NCBI GenBank assembly: GCA_025464585.1
Contig: JAODGL010000160.1
Span: forward strand, 913-6,519
DNA from: Methanosarcinales archaeon
GTDB taxonomy: Archaea > Halobacteriota > Syntropharchaeia > Alkanophagales > Methanospirareceae
Direction: 5' to 3'
DNA length: 5,607 bases
Under the pieces are notes generated by a model. It searched no databases. It saw only the letters and a list, made by a program, of their open reading frames with translations, and was not told the origin of the DNA. Below, in pieces: positions 1 through 5,466 of this stretch. Numbering within the stretch: the first letter of the stretch is position 1; every line of letters starts with the position of its first letter. The translations under genes and the position numbers were made by a program.

Positions 1-151
1 AACTCTCTTTAATAACCCACCTAAACTGTGTACATCCATCTTTTTTCTCGCCCCCTTTCCTCCTTCTCCGCTAAATTGTTATGTCTTGATGTATATGTTT
101 AATGTTACAGTATAAAAATTTTTCGTTTACCTAAGCCGACCTCTCCACTTT

Positions 152-578
152 ATGTCCTGCCAGTCAGCAGAACTACTTGTCGCCGATGTTGTGGGCACTG
201 GCAAGACCTACATAGGAACTGCTCTTTTGAAACATTTACAGATGCTTCACGGTGATAGACCGCTGATAATCTGTCCCAAATCGCTTGTAGATACCTGGAA
301 AGACTTTTGCCGCGAGTATGGGATACAAGCAGAAATACTGTCCATGGGAATAATAAGCCAGGGAACCGTTGATTTGATAAACGACCCGGAATACCGGAAT
401 CTTAACACAGTATTAATTGACGAAAGCCATAATTTTAGATTATTTCCCCAGGCGAGAGTTGGAAACGTGGACGTATTCAATAGACGATACATATTCCGGC
501 TTTTACGATGACATAATGGGAAATATCCGAGCGCTAACTTTTGCTAAATATGGATTATGGAAGACGAAAATCCGTTGA
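152..578 (+). pseudogene. SNF2-type DEAD/DEAH helicase remnant (frameshifted, internally deleted)
   Basis: This is the ATPase start of a superfamily 2 SNF2-like helicase. The first frame (152-511) has a Walker A motif ADVVGTGKT at residues 11-19 (family form ADE-x-G-x-GKT, so the usual Glu is Val), a motif Ia region LIICPKSLVDTWKDF near 38-52, and the Walker B/motif II box DESH at 90-93 followed by NFR. The homology then moves to another frame: from about 441 to the TGA at 576-578 that frame reads FPRRELETWTYSIDDTYSGF and then DDIMGNIRALTFAKYGLW, which resembles a segment found well downstream of motif II in large archaeal SNF2 helicases. Motif III and more than 100 residues appear to be missing, so the junction near 435-450 looks like a deletion plus frame change. 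The frame is also open upstream to about 116, so the ATG at 152 need not be a true start. All C-terminal helicase motifs are absent. It is almost certainly non-functional. Confidence 0.75.
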
Positions 579-824
579 GATTACCCGAAGGATTTAATAA
601 ATCCGTTACGAAAGTAATGAAGCGATTTAGAAGAGATGTTGGAGAGCGAATGACAAAAAGAGTTTTTTTTAACATCCACTCCTGCCTGCGCCAACTCTTT
701 CTTATAAGCGGCAACAAGCCGATAAATGTGCCGCTCTGAATATATCTTATCAGGAGGTACTCCATCCACTCGGGGATAATCGTCGCCAATGACGTTACAC
801 ACAGTTAGAGCCGCAGGTGAATAG
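579..824. other. Degenerate interval between helicase and transposase remnants
   Basis: No intact gene is visible. The plus strand has a 60-codon open frame (557-739) whose first part, EDENPLRLPEGFNKSVTKVM and the basic stretch after it, reads like protein. It could be another frame-shifted continuation of the helicase, since it overlaps the end of the preceding fragment, but I recognise no motif in it. After about 655 its translation becomes low quality, and the minus strand looks more coding instead. I interpret the interval as fused scraps of at least two dead genes. Confidence 0.4.
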
Positions 825-830
825 TACGCG
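655..830 (-). pseudogene. Unrecognised protein fragment, antisense to neighbours
   Basis: Read on the minus strand, this stretch gives a protein-like sequence: PAYYSPAALTVCNVIGDDYP, then RVDGVPPDKIYSERHIYRLV, then AAYKKELAQAGVDVKKN. The part SERHIYRLVAAYKKEL would suit an amphipathic helix or a helix-turn-helix unit. The frame stays open beyond both ends, but upstream of about 830 it runs into the plus-strand transposase piece, and downstream of about 655 it overlaps the plus-strand frame described for 557-739. There is no ATG in the good part; only GTG is available near 802. I do not recognise the family. It is most likely an internal fragment left by rearrangement, and a chance open frame cannot be excluded. 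Confidence 0.3.
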
Positions 831-968
831 GGAAAACGTGGGATACTCAGCAGAAAGAGCGAGTATGAGTATAACGGTAAGCAGGTGTATGTCTATTACG
901 GTGCGAACTGTGGAGAATGCCCATTCCAGGCGGAATGCGCGGGTGAAGGCAAAATAAGGACGATCTGA
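825..968 (+). pseudogene. IS1182-like (DDE) transposase fragment, Cys-cluster region
   Basis: Between a TAG (822-824) and a TGA (966-968) this frame encodes about 47 residues containing EYEYNGKQVYVYYGANCGEC followed by PFQAECAGEGKIRTI. The pattern Cys-x2-Cys-Pro-x4-Cys, after a Tyr-rich strand and before a basic RTI, is what I know from the insertion domain of IS1182-type DDE transposases (DDE_Tnp_1_6-like), where the consensus is roughly Y-x-C-x2-C-x-x-C-P-x4-C. No DDE catalytic residue, start codon or terminal inverted repeat is visible, so this is an internal scrap of a once-mobile element. The family call rests on this short motif alone. Confidence 0.55.
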
Positions 969-973
969 AGGTA

Positions 974-1051
974 ATGTGGGGTAAATTAGGTAGCAGTGTG
1001 GCTGCTTTAGGTAATATTGCAGGTTTTATTGCTAATTTTGTAAAATTATGA
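974..1051 (+). CDS. 25-codon micro-ORF or transposase C-terminal tail
   Basis: The reading is MWGKLGSSVAALGNIAGFIA followed by NFVKL and TGA. The peptide is rich in Ala, Gly, Ile and Val with only two charged side chains (both Lys), so it could form a membrane-active or amphipathic helix. The frame is open upstream to 947, giving RQNKDDLKV before the Met. That suits a second idea, that this is the C-terminal tail of the transposase whose Cys cluster ends just before, joined by an internal deletion and frame change. There is no good ribosome binding site at a normal distance from the ATG; GAAGG lies only about 3 bases upstream. I favour the transposase-tail reading slightly. An independently translated small protein is possible but unsupported. 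Confidence 0.25.
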   Translation: MWGKLGSSVAALGNIAGFIANFVKL

Positions 1052-1096
1052 GGTCAATTTGTGGGACCGCCTCTACAAGAAGCTAAACATAAACAA

Positions 1097-1137
1097 TTTA
1101 TTTATCTACGACTACTTAAAATATAGCTATCGAGGAG
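1097..1137 (+). promoter_or_regulatory. Probable egsA operon promoter and Shine-Dalgarno site
   Basis: An AT-rich TATA-like element TTTATTTAT (1097-1105) lies about 25 bases upstream of a GAGGAG ribosome binding site (1132-1137), which is 7 bases before the egsA ATG. An archaeal start site about 25 bases after the TATA would fall near 1125-1130 and leave the Shine-Dalgarno inside a very short leader. A second AT-rich block, CTTAAAATATA (1115-1125), would place the start at the ATG and lose the ribosome site, so I favour the first. Confidence 0.45.
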
Positions 1138-1144
1138 CCAAGCG

Positions 1145-2215
1145 ATGGATACATTTGAAAAGATAAAATGGATGGAATTGCCGAGGGATGTTTTAGTTGG
1201 TCATGGCGTTCTGGACGAGATCGGTACGGTGTGCAAACACCTGGGAATGGGAAAAGAGGCTATCATCGTTACAGGAGCACATACAAGAAAGATAGCGGGG
1301 GAGAGGGTCTTTGAAATTCTGTCTGATGACGGATATGAAGTCAGCCTGGTAGAAGTACATTCGGTAAGCGAAGGAAGCATAGAGGAAGTAAAAGAAGCAT
1401 CGAAAGAGAGCAACACGAAGTTTATGCTTGGTGTAGGTGGTGGAACCATCATAGATACAGGTAAGATAGCTTCTTTTGAACTCGGAATACCTTTTATTTC
1501 TGTGCCTACCATCGCTTCTCACGATGGGATAGCATCACCAAGGGCATCTGTAAAGAATAAAGATAGAGGCAGCCCTGTTTCTATGCAAGCGCATGCACCA
1601 CTCGCAGTTGTTGGTGATACAGAGATAATATCTTCGGCTCCTTATAGATTTACCGCCGCAGGCTGTGGTGACATTCTTGCTAACTATACCGCAGTACGTG
1701 ATTGGCGGCTTGCACAGCGCTTGCATAATGCCGAGTTCAGCAATTATGCCGCGGCTCTTTCTGAGATGACCGCAAATATGATTATGGAAAATGCCAATGA
1801 GATAAGGAAGAAAGACGAAAGGTCGGCGTGGACTGTGGCAAAAGCGTTGGTATCCAGTGGTGTTGCGATAAGCATTGCAGGGTCCTCAGCTCCTGCTTCC
1901 GGGTCTGAACACAAATTCAGCCATGCTTTAGATATGATAGTGGAAAAACCCGCTTTGCACGGCGAGCAATGTGGAGTCGGAACCATAATGATGACCTACC
2001 TATATGGAGAGGACTGGCAGCGAGTTCGGGAAGTGCTGAAAGAGATAGGTGCTCCAACAACCGCAAAGGAGTTGGGCATAGAAGATGAGTATATAATAGA
2101 AGCGCTGACCTCGGCTCACAAGATAAATCCGAGCAGATATACAATATTAGGCGATTCCGGACTTACTTATGAAGCAGCAGAAAGACTTGCAGTCGTTACC
2201 GGGGTGATTCTATAA
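1145..2215 (+). CDS. egsA: sn-glycerol-1-phosphate dehydrogenase
   Basis: The enzyme reduces dihydroxyacetone phosphate to sn-glycerol 1-phosphate with NAD(P)H in the cytoplasm, making the stereospecific backbone of archaeal ether lipids. The 356-residue product is full length for the family. Visible landmarks are the nucleotide-binding GVGGGTIIDTGK (96-107), the family signature PTIASHDGIASPRASV (121-136), and three likely zinc ligands: Asp176 in AAGCGD, His256 in GSEHKFSHALD and His272 in LHGEQCGVG. These correspond by motif to the Asp-His-His site of iron/zinc-dependent polyol dehydrogenases. The ATG is chosen because GAGGAG lies 7 bases upstream and the N-terminus (PRDVLVGHGVLDEIG) matches the usual family start. 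It is the first gene of a three-gene operon, and its TAA overlaps the next ATG by one base. Related glycerol dehydrogenases share the fold, but the SHDG signature and archaeal context favour this call. Confidence 0.95.
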   Translation: MDTFEKIKWMELPRDVLVGHGVLDEIGTVCKHLGMGKEAIIVTGAHTRKIAGERVFEILSDDGYEVSLVEVHSVSEGSIEEVKEASKESNTKFMLGVGGGTIIDTGKIASFELGIPFISVPTIASHDGIASPRASVKNKDRGSPVSMQAHAPLAVVGDTEIISSAPYRFTAAGCGDILANYTAVRDWRLAQRLHNAEFSNYAAALSEMTANMIMENANEIRKKDERSAWTVAKALVSSGVAISIAGSSAPASGSEHKFSHALDMIVEKPALHGEQCGVGTIMMTYLYGEDWQRVREVLKEIGAPTTAKELGIEDEYIIEALTSAHKINPSRYTILGDSGLTYEAAERLAVVTGVIL

Positions 2216-2655
2216 TGGAAGAAGAAGAAAAAATCGTAACGTTAATTGGTACAAAGCAGGCAAATGTAGGTGATGAATTCATATTTTTAGGGGTTTCAAA
2301 CTCGAAGAGATGTGAAGAGTGCAGGTTAAAAAAATCTTGCATGAACCTTGAAGCTGGCAGAAGATATAGAATAGAGCACGTAAGAGATGAAATAAAACAC
2401 GATTGTAGCATCCACGAAGAAGGCGTGCGTGTGATAGAAGTGATAGAACCGCGGATAAGAGTAGCGATAGATGCAAAGTACGCTTTTAAGGGCGCCAGAA
2501 TTGTTTTTGAACCCGTAAATTGTGAAGAAACCGAGCTGTTTGATTTATGCCATCCTTCAGGTCTAAAGAAGGGGGATAAATGTACAATTCTGGATGTAAT
2601 AGGCGATGCCCCGGGCGACCAGGGTTTAAAATTGGTGGAAGTAAAAAGGATGTGA
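2215..2655 (+). CDS. UPF0179 family protein, Cys-rich, function unknown
   Basis: This 146-residue protein resembles the archaeal UPF0179 family, for which I know no established function. It has seven cysteines: Cys33, Cys36 and Cys42 form C-x2-C-x5-C in KRCEECRLKKSC, with Cys64 in HDC, Cys103, Cys112 in DLCHP and Cys123. The spacing suggests a bound metal, either zinc or an iron-sulfur cluster, which is inference. The rest is predicted mostly beta, with alternating charged and hydrophobic residues (VIEVIEPRIRVAIDAKY), and there is no signal peptide or membrane segment, so it is cytosolic. Translation is likely coupled to egsA: the start is in the overlap TAATG, and a GGTGAT Shine-Dalgarno match (2203-2208) lies inside the end of egsA, 6 bases before the ATG. 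It sits between lipid and amino-acid genes, which does not reveal its role. Confidence 0.85.
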   Translation: MEEEEKIVTLIGTKQANVGDEFIFLGVSNSKRCEECRLKKSCMNLEAGRRYRIEHVRDEIKHDCSIHEEGVRVIEVIEPRIRVAIDAKYAFKGARIVFEPVNCEETELFDLCHPSGLKKGDKCTILDVIGDAPGDQGLKLVEVKRM

Positions 2656-2662
2656 AAGAAAT

Positions 2663-3658
2663 ATGGACAGAAAAACAGTAAGAATTTCGATAATCGGTTT
2701 TGGGAACGTAGGAGGCGGCGTAGCGGAAGTAATAAAGAGGAAACGAGAAGATATAGCGAGAAAGTATGGTATAGATATAAAAATCGTCAGCATAGCGGAC
2801 TTGAAGGGAGTTATTGTAAATGAGAATGGGCTGAGTGAAGATGAGATAATGGAACTCAAGACCGGTGAAAAGCCAGCAGATATGACAACCCTGGAGGTGA
2901 TAAAAGAAGTAGAGCATGAGGTTATGGTGGAAACAACGCCAACGAATGTCGAGAATGGTGAGCCGGGATTAACGCATATAATTACGGCATTGGAATCAGG
3001 CAGACATGTGGTAACCTCGAATAAAGGTCCTCTGGCATTACAGTATAGAAAGTTGATGGAACTCGCAGCGCAGAAAGGAAAGGAACTAAGATTTGAAGCA
3101 TCAGTAGGCGGAGCTATGCCGATAATATCATTGGTGAGGGAGAATCTCGCAGGCAATGGAGTAATATCTATAAAAGGCATTTTGAATGGCACCTGCAACT
3201 ATATTCTAACAAGGATGGTGGAGGAAGGGTTACCCTACGAACACGTGTTAAAGGAAGCGCAGGAACGCGGAATAGCAGAGTCAGACCCTTCTAAAGATGT
3301 TAAAGGAATAGATACCGCGGTGAAGCTCGTCATTTTGGCTAATTCTGTTTTTGGTAGGGACGTGACTTATAAGGATGTAGATGTATCTGGCATCACAGAA
3401 ATAACACCGGAGGCTTTGAAGCTGGCTAACGATGCTGGATACGTGATAAAATTGATAGGGGAAGTGGACGGAGATGAGGGACTGAAAGTCGCACCCCGGT
3501 TAGTTCCAAAGGACGACCCGCTGAACGTTGGCGGTACGCTGAATGTCGCAACCATAAAAACTGACCTGGCTGGCGATGTTACGGTCATCGGAAAAGGCGC
3601 GGGACCTATTGAAGCTGCAAGTGCTATTTTATCTGATATAATAGGGATTTATATGTAG
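2663..3658 (+). CDS. hom: Homoserine dehydrogenase (no ACT domain)
   Basis: This enzyme interconverts L-aspartate 4-semialdehyde and L-homoserine with NAD(P)H, the branch to threonine, methionine and isoleucine. The 331-residue protein has a Rossmann GFGNVGGG near 12-19, SNKGPLA (119-125) with the conserved Lys121, the substrate-domain motif ILNGTCNYILT (173-183), AESDPSKDVKGIDTAVK (205-221) and a C-terminal GAGPIEAASAILSDI (313-327). By motif, Glu206, Asp217 and Lys221 match the known substrate and catalytic residues of the yeast enzyme. At this length it has neither a fused aspartate kinase nor a C-terminal ACT regulatory domain, so feedback control, if any, must come from elsewhere. It starts 7 bases after the UPF0179 stop with only a weak purine-rich site (GAAAG), which suggests translation coupled to the gene upstream. 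Confidence 0.95.
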   Translation: MDRKTVRISIIGFGNVGGGVAEVIKRKREDIARKYGIDIKIVSIADLKGVIVNENGLSEDEIMELKTGEKPADMTTLEVIKEVEHEVMVETTPTNVENGEPGLTHIITALESGRHVVTSNKGPLALQYRKLMELAAQKGKELRFEASVGGAMPIISLVRENLAGNGVISIKGILNGTCNYILTRMVEEGLPYEHVLKEAQERGIAESDPSKDVKGIDTAVKLVILANSVFGRDVTYKDVDVSGITEITPEALKLANDAGYVIKLIGEVDGDEGLKVAPRLVPKDDPLNVGGTLNVATIKTDLAGDVTVIGKGAGPIEAASAILSDIIGIYM

Positions 3659-3737
3659 CTAATAACCGCAACTTATGCTATCCTTTCGCAACGAAATTTG
3701 CAAATCGGCATTCACCTTGTCCACTCCTCTGATTTAA

Positions 3738-3746
3738 TCTTTTTTC
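3738..3746 (+). terminator. Possible T-rich terminator after hom
   Basis: A run of six T preceded by C and A (in AATCTTTTTTCG) lies 80 bases after the hom stop and just upstream of the wtpA promoter. Archaeal termination commonly uses such T-tracts without a hairpin, and I see no strong stem here. The position between two transcription units supports the call; the sequence alone is weak. Confidence 0.35.
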
Positions 3747-3760
3747 GATTGGACAAAAAC

Positions 3761-3800
3761 CGAAAACCTTTTATATCGAGTAGTATATCTTTGCATATCG
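3761..3800 (+). promoter_or_regulatory. wtpA promoter (BRE/TATA, near-leaderless) with ATATC repeats
   Basis: CGAAAACC (3761-3768) followed by TTTTATAT (3769-3776) is a close match to the archaeal BRE plus TATA-box consensus. A start about 25 bases downstream falls near 3798-3802, at the wtpA start codons, and no Shine-Dalgarno precedes them, so the transcript is probably leaderless or nearly so. ATATC occurs three times, at 3773-3777, 3785-3789 and 3795-3799, about one helical turn apart, between the TATA box and the start. This could be an operator for a metal-oxyanion regulator, which is inference. Confidence 0.65.
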
Positions 3801-3803
3801 GTG

Positions 3804-4979
3804 ATGAAAATGGGGAGAAGAAACTTTTTGGTATTGGGGATAGCGATTGCAGTAATTGCATGCGTATCAATTGCCACTTTTTGCACCCCTCCCGCAGAAA
3901 CAGAACAAGCTAAAACAGTCAAAGTCTTCCACGCGGGCAGTTTAGCAGTTCCTCTGGCGGAGGCGGAGAGCCAATTTGAGGCTTTGAATCCGAACATAGA
4001 TGTGCAACGAGAATCAATGGGCAGTATCTCAGCAGTAAGGCAGATAACTGACGTGGGGAAGAACGCAGACGTGCTTGCATCTGCGGATTACTCGCTCATA
4101 CCGAGCATGATGTATCCGGAGTATGCCGATTGGTATGTGAGATTTGCAACGAACGATATAGTTCTTGCATATAATCCAGAGTTGAGCATGTATGCGGATG
4201 AAATCACACCGGAGAACTGGTATAAGATTCTTCGCAGAGATGGTGTCATCTTCGGGTTCTCAAATCCGAATCTCGACCCCTGCGGATACCGCGCAGTAAT
4301 GGTATTTCAGCTCGCAGAGTTATATTACGGCGATGAGCAGATATTTGACGATTTGATTCTTGACAACACGGGAATTACGATAACCGAGGAAGGAGAAGGG
4401 ACGTATTTAATAAAAACGCCAGAAGACCTGAAGCCAAACAGGGATAAAGTAAATATAAGACCGAAATCAGTTGAACTCGTGGCGTTGGTCGAGGCAGGTG
4501 GGCTGGACTACGCATTTGAGTACCGCAGTGTTGCGGTTCAGCATAATTTGGCGTTTGTGGATTTGCCTGAGCAAATAGACCTGAGCAAGATGGAGTATGC
4601 AGACTTTTACAAAAAGGTCAAATTGGAAACCGTGGATGGTAAGACAAAAACAGGAAAGCCTGTTGTGTATGGTATCACCGTTCCGACGAATGCGGAAAAT
4701 CCAGAACTTGGATTGGAGTTCGTGAAATTCGTGATAGGCGATGCCGGGCAGAAGATTTTTGCCGATATGGGACAGCCGCCAATTGTACCTCCCGAAGGAA
4801 GCGGTAATTTGCCGGACGAGCTGAAAAGTTTGGTGAATGTTGAGCACGTGGAGCCAACGCCATCACCAAGTCCAACGCCAACACCAGCACCGAAAGCGCC
4901 GGGCTTCGGAGCAATATCTGCCGTTGCTGTAATAATAGCGGTCGCATATCTGGCGCTGAGAAGGAAGGAAGGAGATTGA
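3804..4979 (+). CDS. wtpA: Tungstate/molybdate ABC transporter substrate-binding protein
   Basis: This is the extracellular receptor that binds tungstate or molybdate and delivers it to an ABC permease; the metal serves pterin cofactors of formate, formylmethanofuran and aldehyde oxidoreductases. Residue numbers here are from a possible GTG at 3801; ATG at 3804 and 3810 are alternatives. Signs are VFHAGSLAVPL (42-52, oxyanion-binding Ser47), SADYSLIPSM (94-103), Asp159 in SNPNLDPCGYRA and Glu240 in YAFEYRSVAVQ; by motif these last two match the carboxylates completing the octahedral metal site in the Archaeoglobus protein. The N-terminus GRRNFLVLGIAIAVIACVSI is a signal sequence with a twin-arginine-like RR-x-F-L. 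The C-terminus adds a Pro-rich linker (EPTPSPSPTPTPAPKA, 351-366) and PGFG, a hydrophobic segment and LRRKEGD, a PGF-CTERM signal for archaeosortase-type processing and surface anchoring. These make it longer than the roughly 340-residue family norm. Tungstate versus molybdate preference cannot be read from sequence. Confidence 0.92.
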   Translation: MKMGRRNFLVLGIAIAVIACVSIATFCTPPAETEQAKTVKVFHAGSLAVPLAEAESQFEALNPNIDVQRESMGSISAVRQITDVGKNADVLASADYSLIPSMMYPEYADWYVRFATNDIVLAYNPELSMYADEITPENWYKILRRDGVIFGFSNPNLDPCGYRAVMVFQLAELYYGDEQIFDDLILDNTGITITEEGEGTYLIKTPEDLKPNRDKVNIRPKSVELVALVEAGGLDYAFEYRSVAVQHNLAFVDLPEQIDLSKMEYADFYKKVKLETVDGKTKTGKPVVYGITVPTNAENPELGLEFVKFVIGDAGQKIFADMGQPPIVPPEGSGNLPDELKSLVNVEHVEPTPSPSPTPTPAPKAPGFGAISAVAVIIAVAYLALRRKEGD

Positions 4980-5300
4980 ACCTGTGCGGCACATCGAACA
5001 TCCTTCTGCTGAGCGCCTTTGCCCATTGATCGGTATTACCGCTTACCGCAATCTGAGCATAATCTGCTATTGCAGCCCAATAAGATGTCATGGTATTCCT
5101 CGCATTTTGGACAGTAATAAACATAACATCCTCTATCGGGACCTTTGCATGTCAGCATCTTCTCTACTACTTCTTTTTCCACCTGCCTTATTTCCCTTCG
5201 GTGGGAGTAATAATATCGGTCCCAATTGTGATTGTCGGCGAATATGCCATTCACTGAGAATTCAGAGCGATGAAACCAACCAATTTTAATAGGAGGTGAG
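4980..5300 (-). pseudogene. IS91-type zinc-ribbon transposase remnant, frameshifted and truncated
   Basis: On the minus strand, from about 5300 down, the reading is FSVNGIFADNHNWDRYYYSH, REIRQVEKEVVEKMLTC, then CYVYYCPKCEEYHDILLGCN and SRLCSDCGKR. This is the N-terminal zinc-binding domain of IS91/Y2-type transposases; the visible Cys pairs are C-P-K-C and C-S-D-C, with extra cysteines before and between. A stop follows KR at 5036-5038, but the next frame continues the family sequence as NTDQWAKALSRRMFDVPHR. One extra A in CGGTAATACCG explains the shift (expected KRYTDQWAKAL). Homology ends at about 4980, directly at the wtpA stop, where family members continue with a long catalytic domain; the tyrosine HUH region is entirely missing. 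An ATG exists at 5380, but the residues after it are hydrophobic and unlike the family, so the true start is uncertain. It is dead and disrupts the wtpA-wtpB operon. Confidence 0.8.
5291..5299 (+). promoter_or_regulatory. Orphan Shine-Dalgarno-like sequence
   Basis: AGGAGGTGA is a near-perfect match to the archaeal ribosome binding site but is followed by no ATG or GTG-led open frame (the frame GTG-AGA-TAG ends at once). It lies at the outer edge of the transposase remnant. It might be a leftover of the original wtpB leader displaced by the insertion, or coincidence in a purine-rich stretch. Confidence 0.25.
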
Positions 5301-5466
5301 ATAGGCACTTCTTGAATAGCTGGTAGATAGAGCAGAAGAAAAAGGAAAGAGATAAATGGTGAGACAAACACCGCTTCCATAATTCAAAACATGTACGGCT
5401 TCTCTATTTAAGAATTTCTCTTCTAAGCAATAAAAGAAAGAAAGACATAAGTAGGAAGGAGGAGCG
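5301..5466 (+). promoter_or_regulatory. wtpB upstream region: weak TATA and strong ribosome site
   Basis: The region from 5301 is purine-rich and has no convincing gene. TATTTAAG (5405-5412) is a possible but weak TATA box that would start a transcript near 5433. GGAAGGAGGAG (5454-5464) is a strong Shine-Dalgarno stretch, with its GGAGG core 4 bases before the ATG at 5467. This suggests that wtpB is translated from its own leader rather than by coupling to wtpA. Confidence 0.5.

Noticed and set aside
1..151. Possible promoter (TATAAAAATTTTT near 111-123) and upstream gene end
   Set aside because: There is a TATA-like string, but the gene after it is a dead fragment and no start or ribosome site fits. 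I see nothing else in this stretch.
2626..3198. 190-codon minus-strand open frame opposite hom
   Set aside because: It is a shadow of hom; the Ser/Phe/Ile-rich translation is typical of the antisense of an AT-rich gene.
3698..3913. 71-codon open frame on the plus strand across the wtpA start
   Set aside because: It lies in another frame over the wtpA promoter and signal sequence, and its translation has no protein-like features.
4856..4900. Short CCAACGCCA/CCAAGTCCA-like repeats, considered as a CRISPR or tandem repeat
   Set aside because: They encode the Pro/Thr/Ser linker of WtpA in frame; this is coding low complexity.
4607..5026. 139-codon minus-strand frame with a Gly/Val-rich stretch
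   Set aside because: It is mostly antisense of wtpA (the Gly-rich part is the complement of the Pro-Thr linker).
4984..5289. 101-codon plus-strand open frame between wtpA and wtpB
   Set aside because: It is antisense to the transposase remnant, which has clear zinc-ribbon motifs; the plus-strand translation has none.
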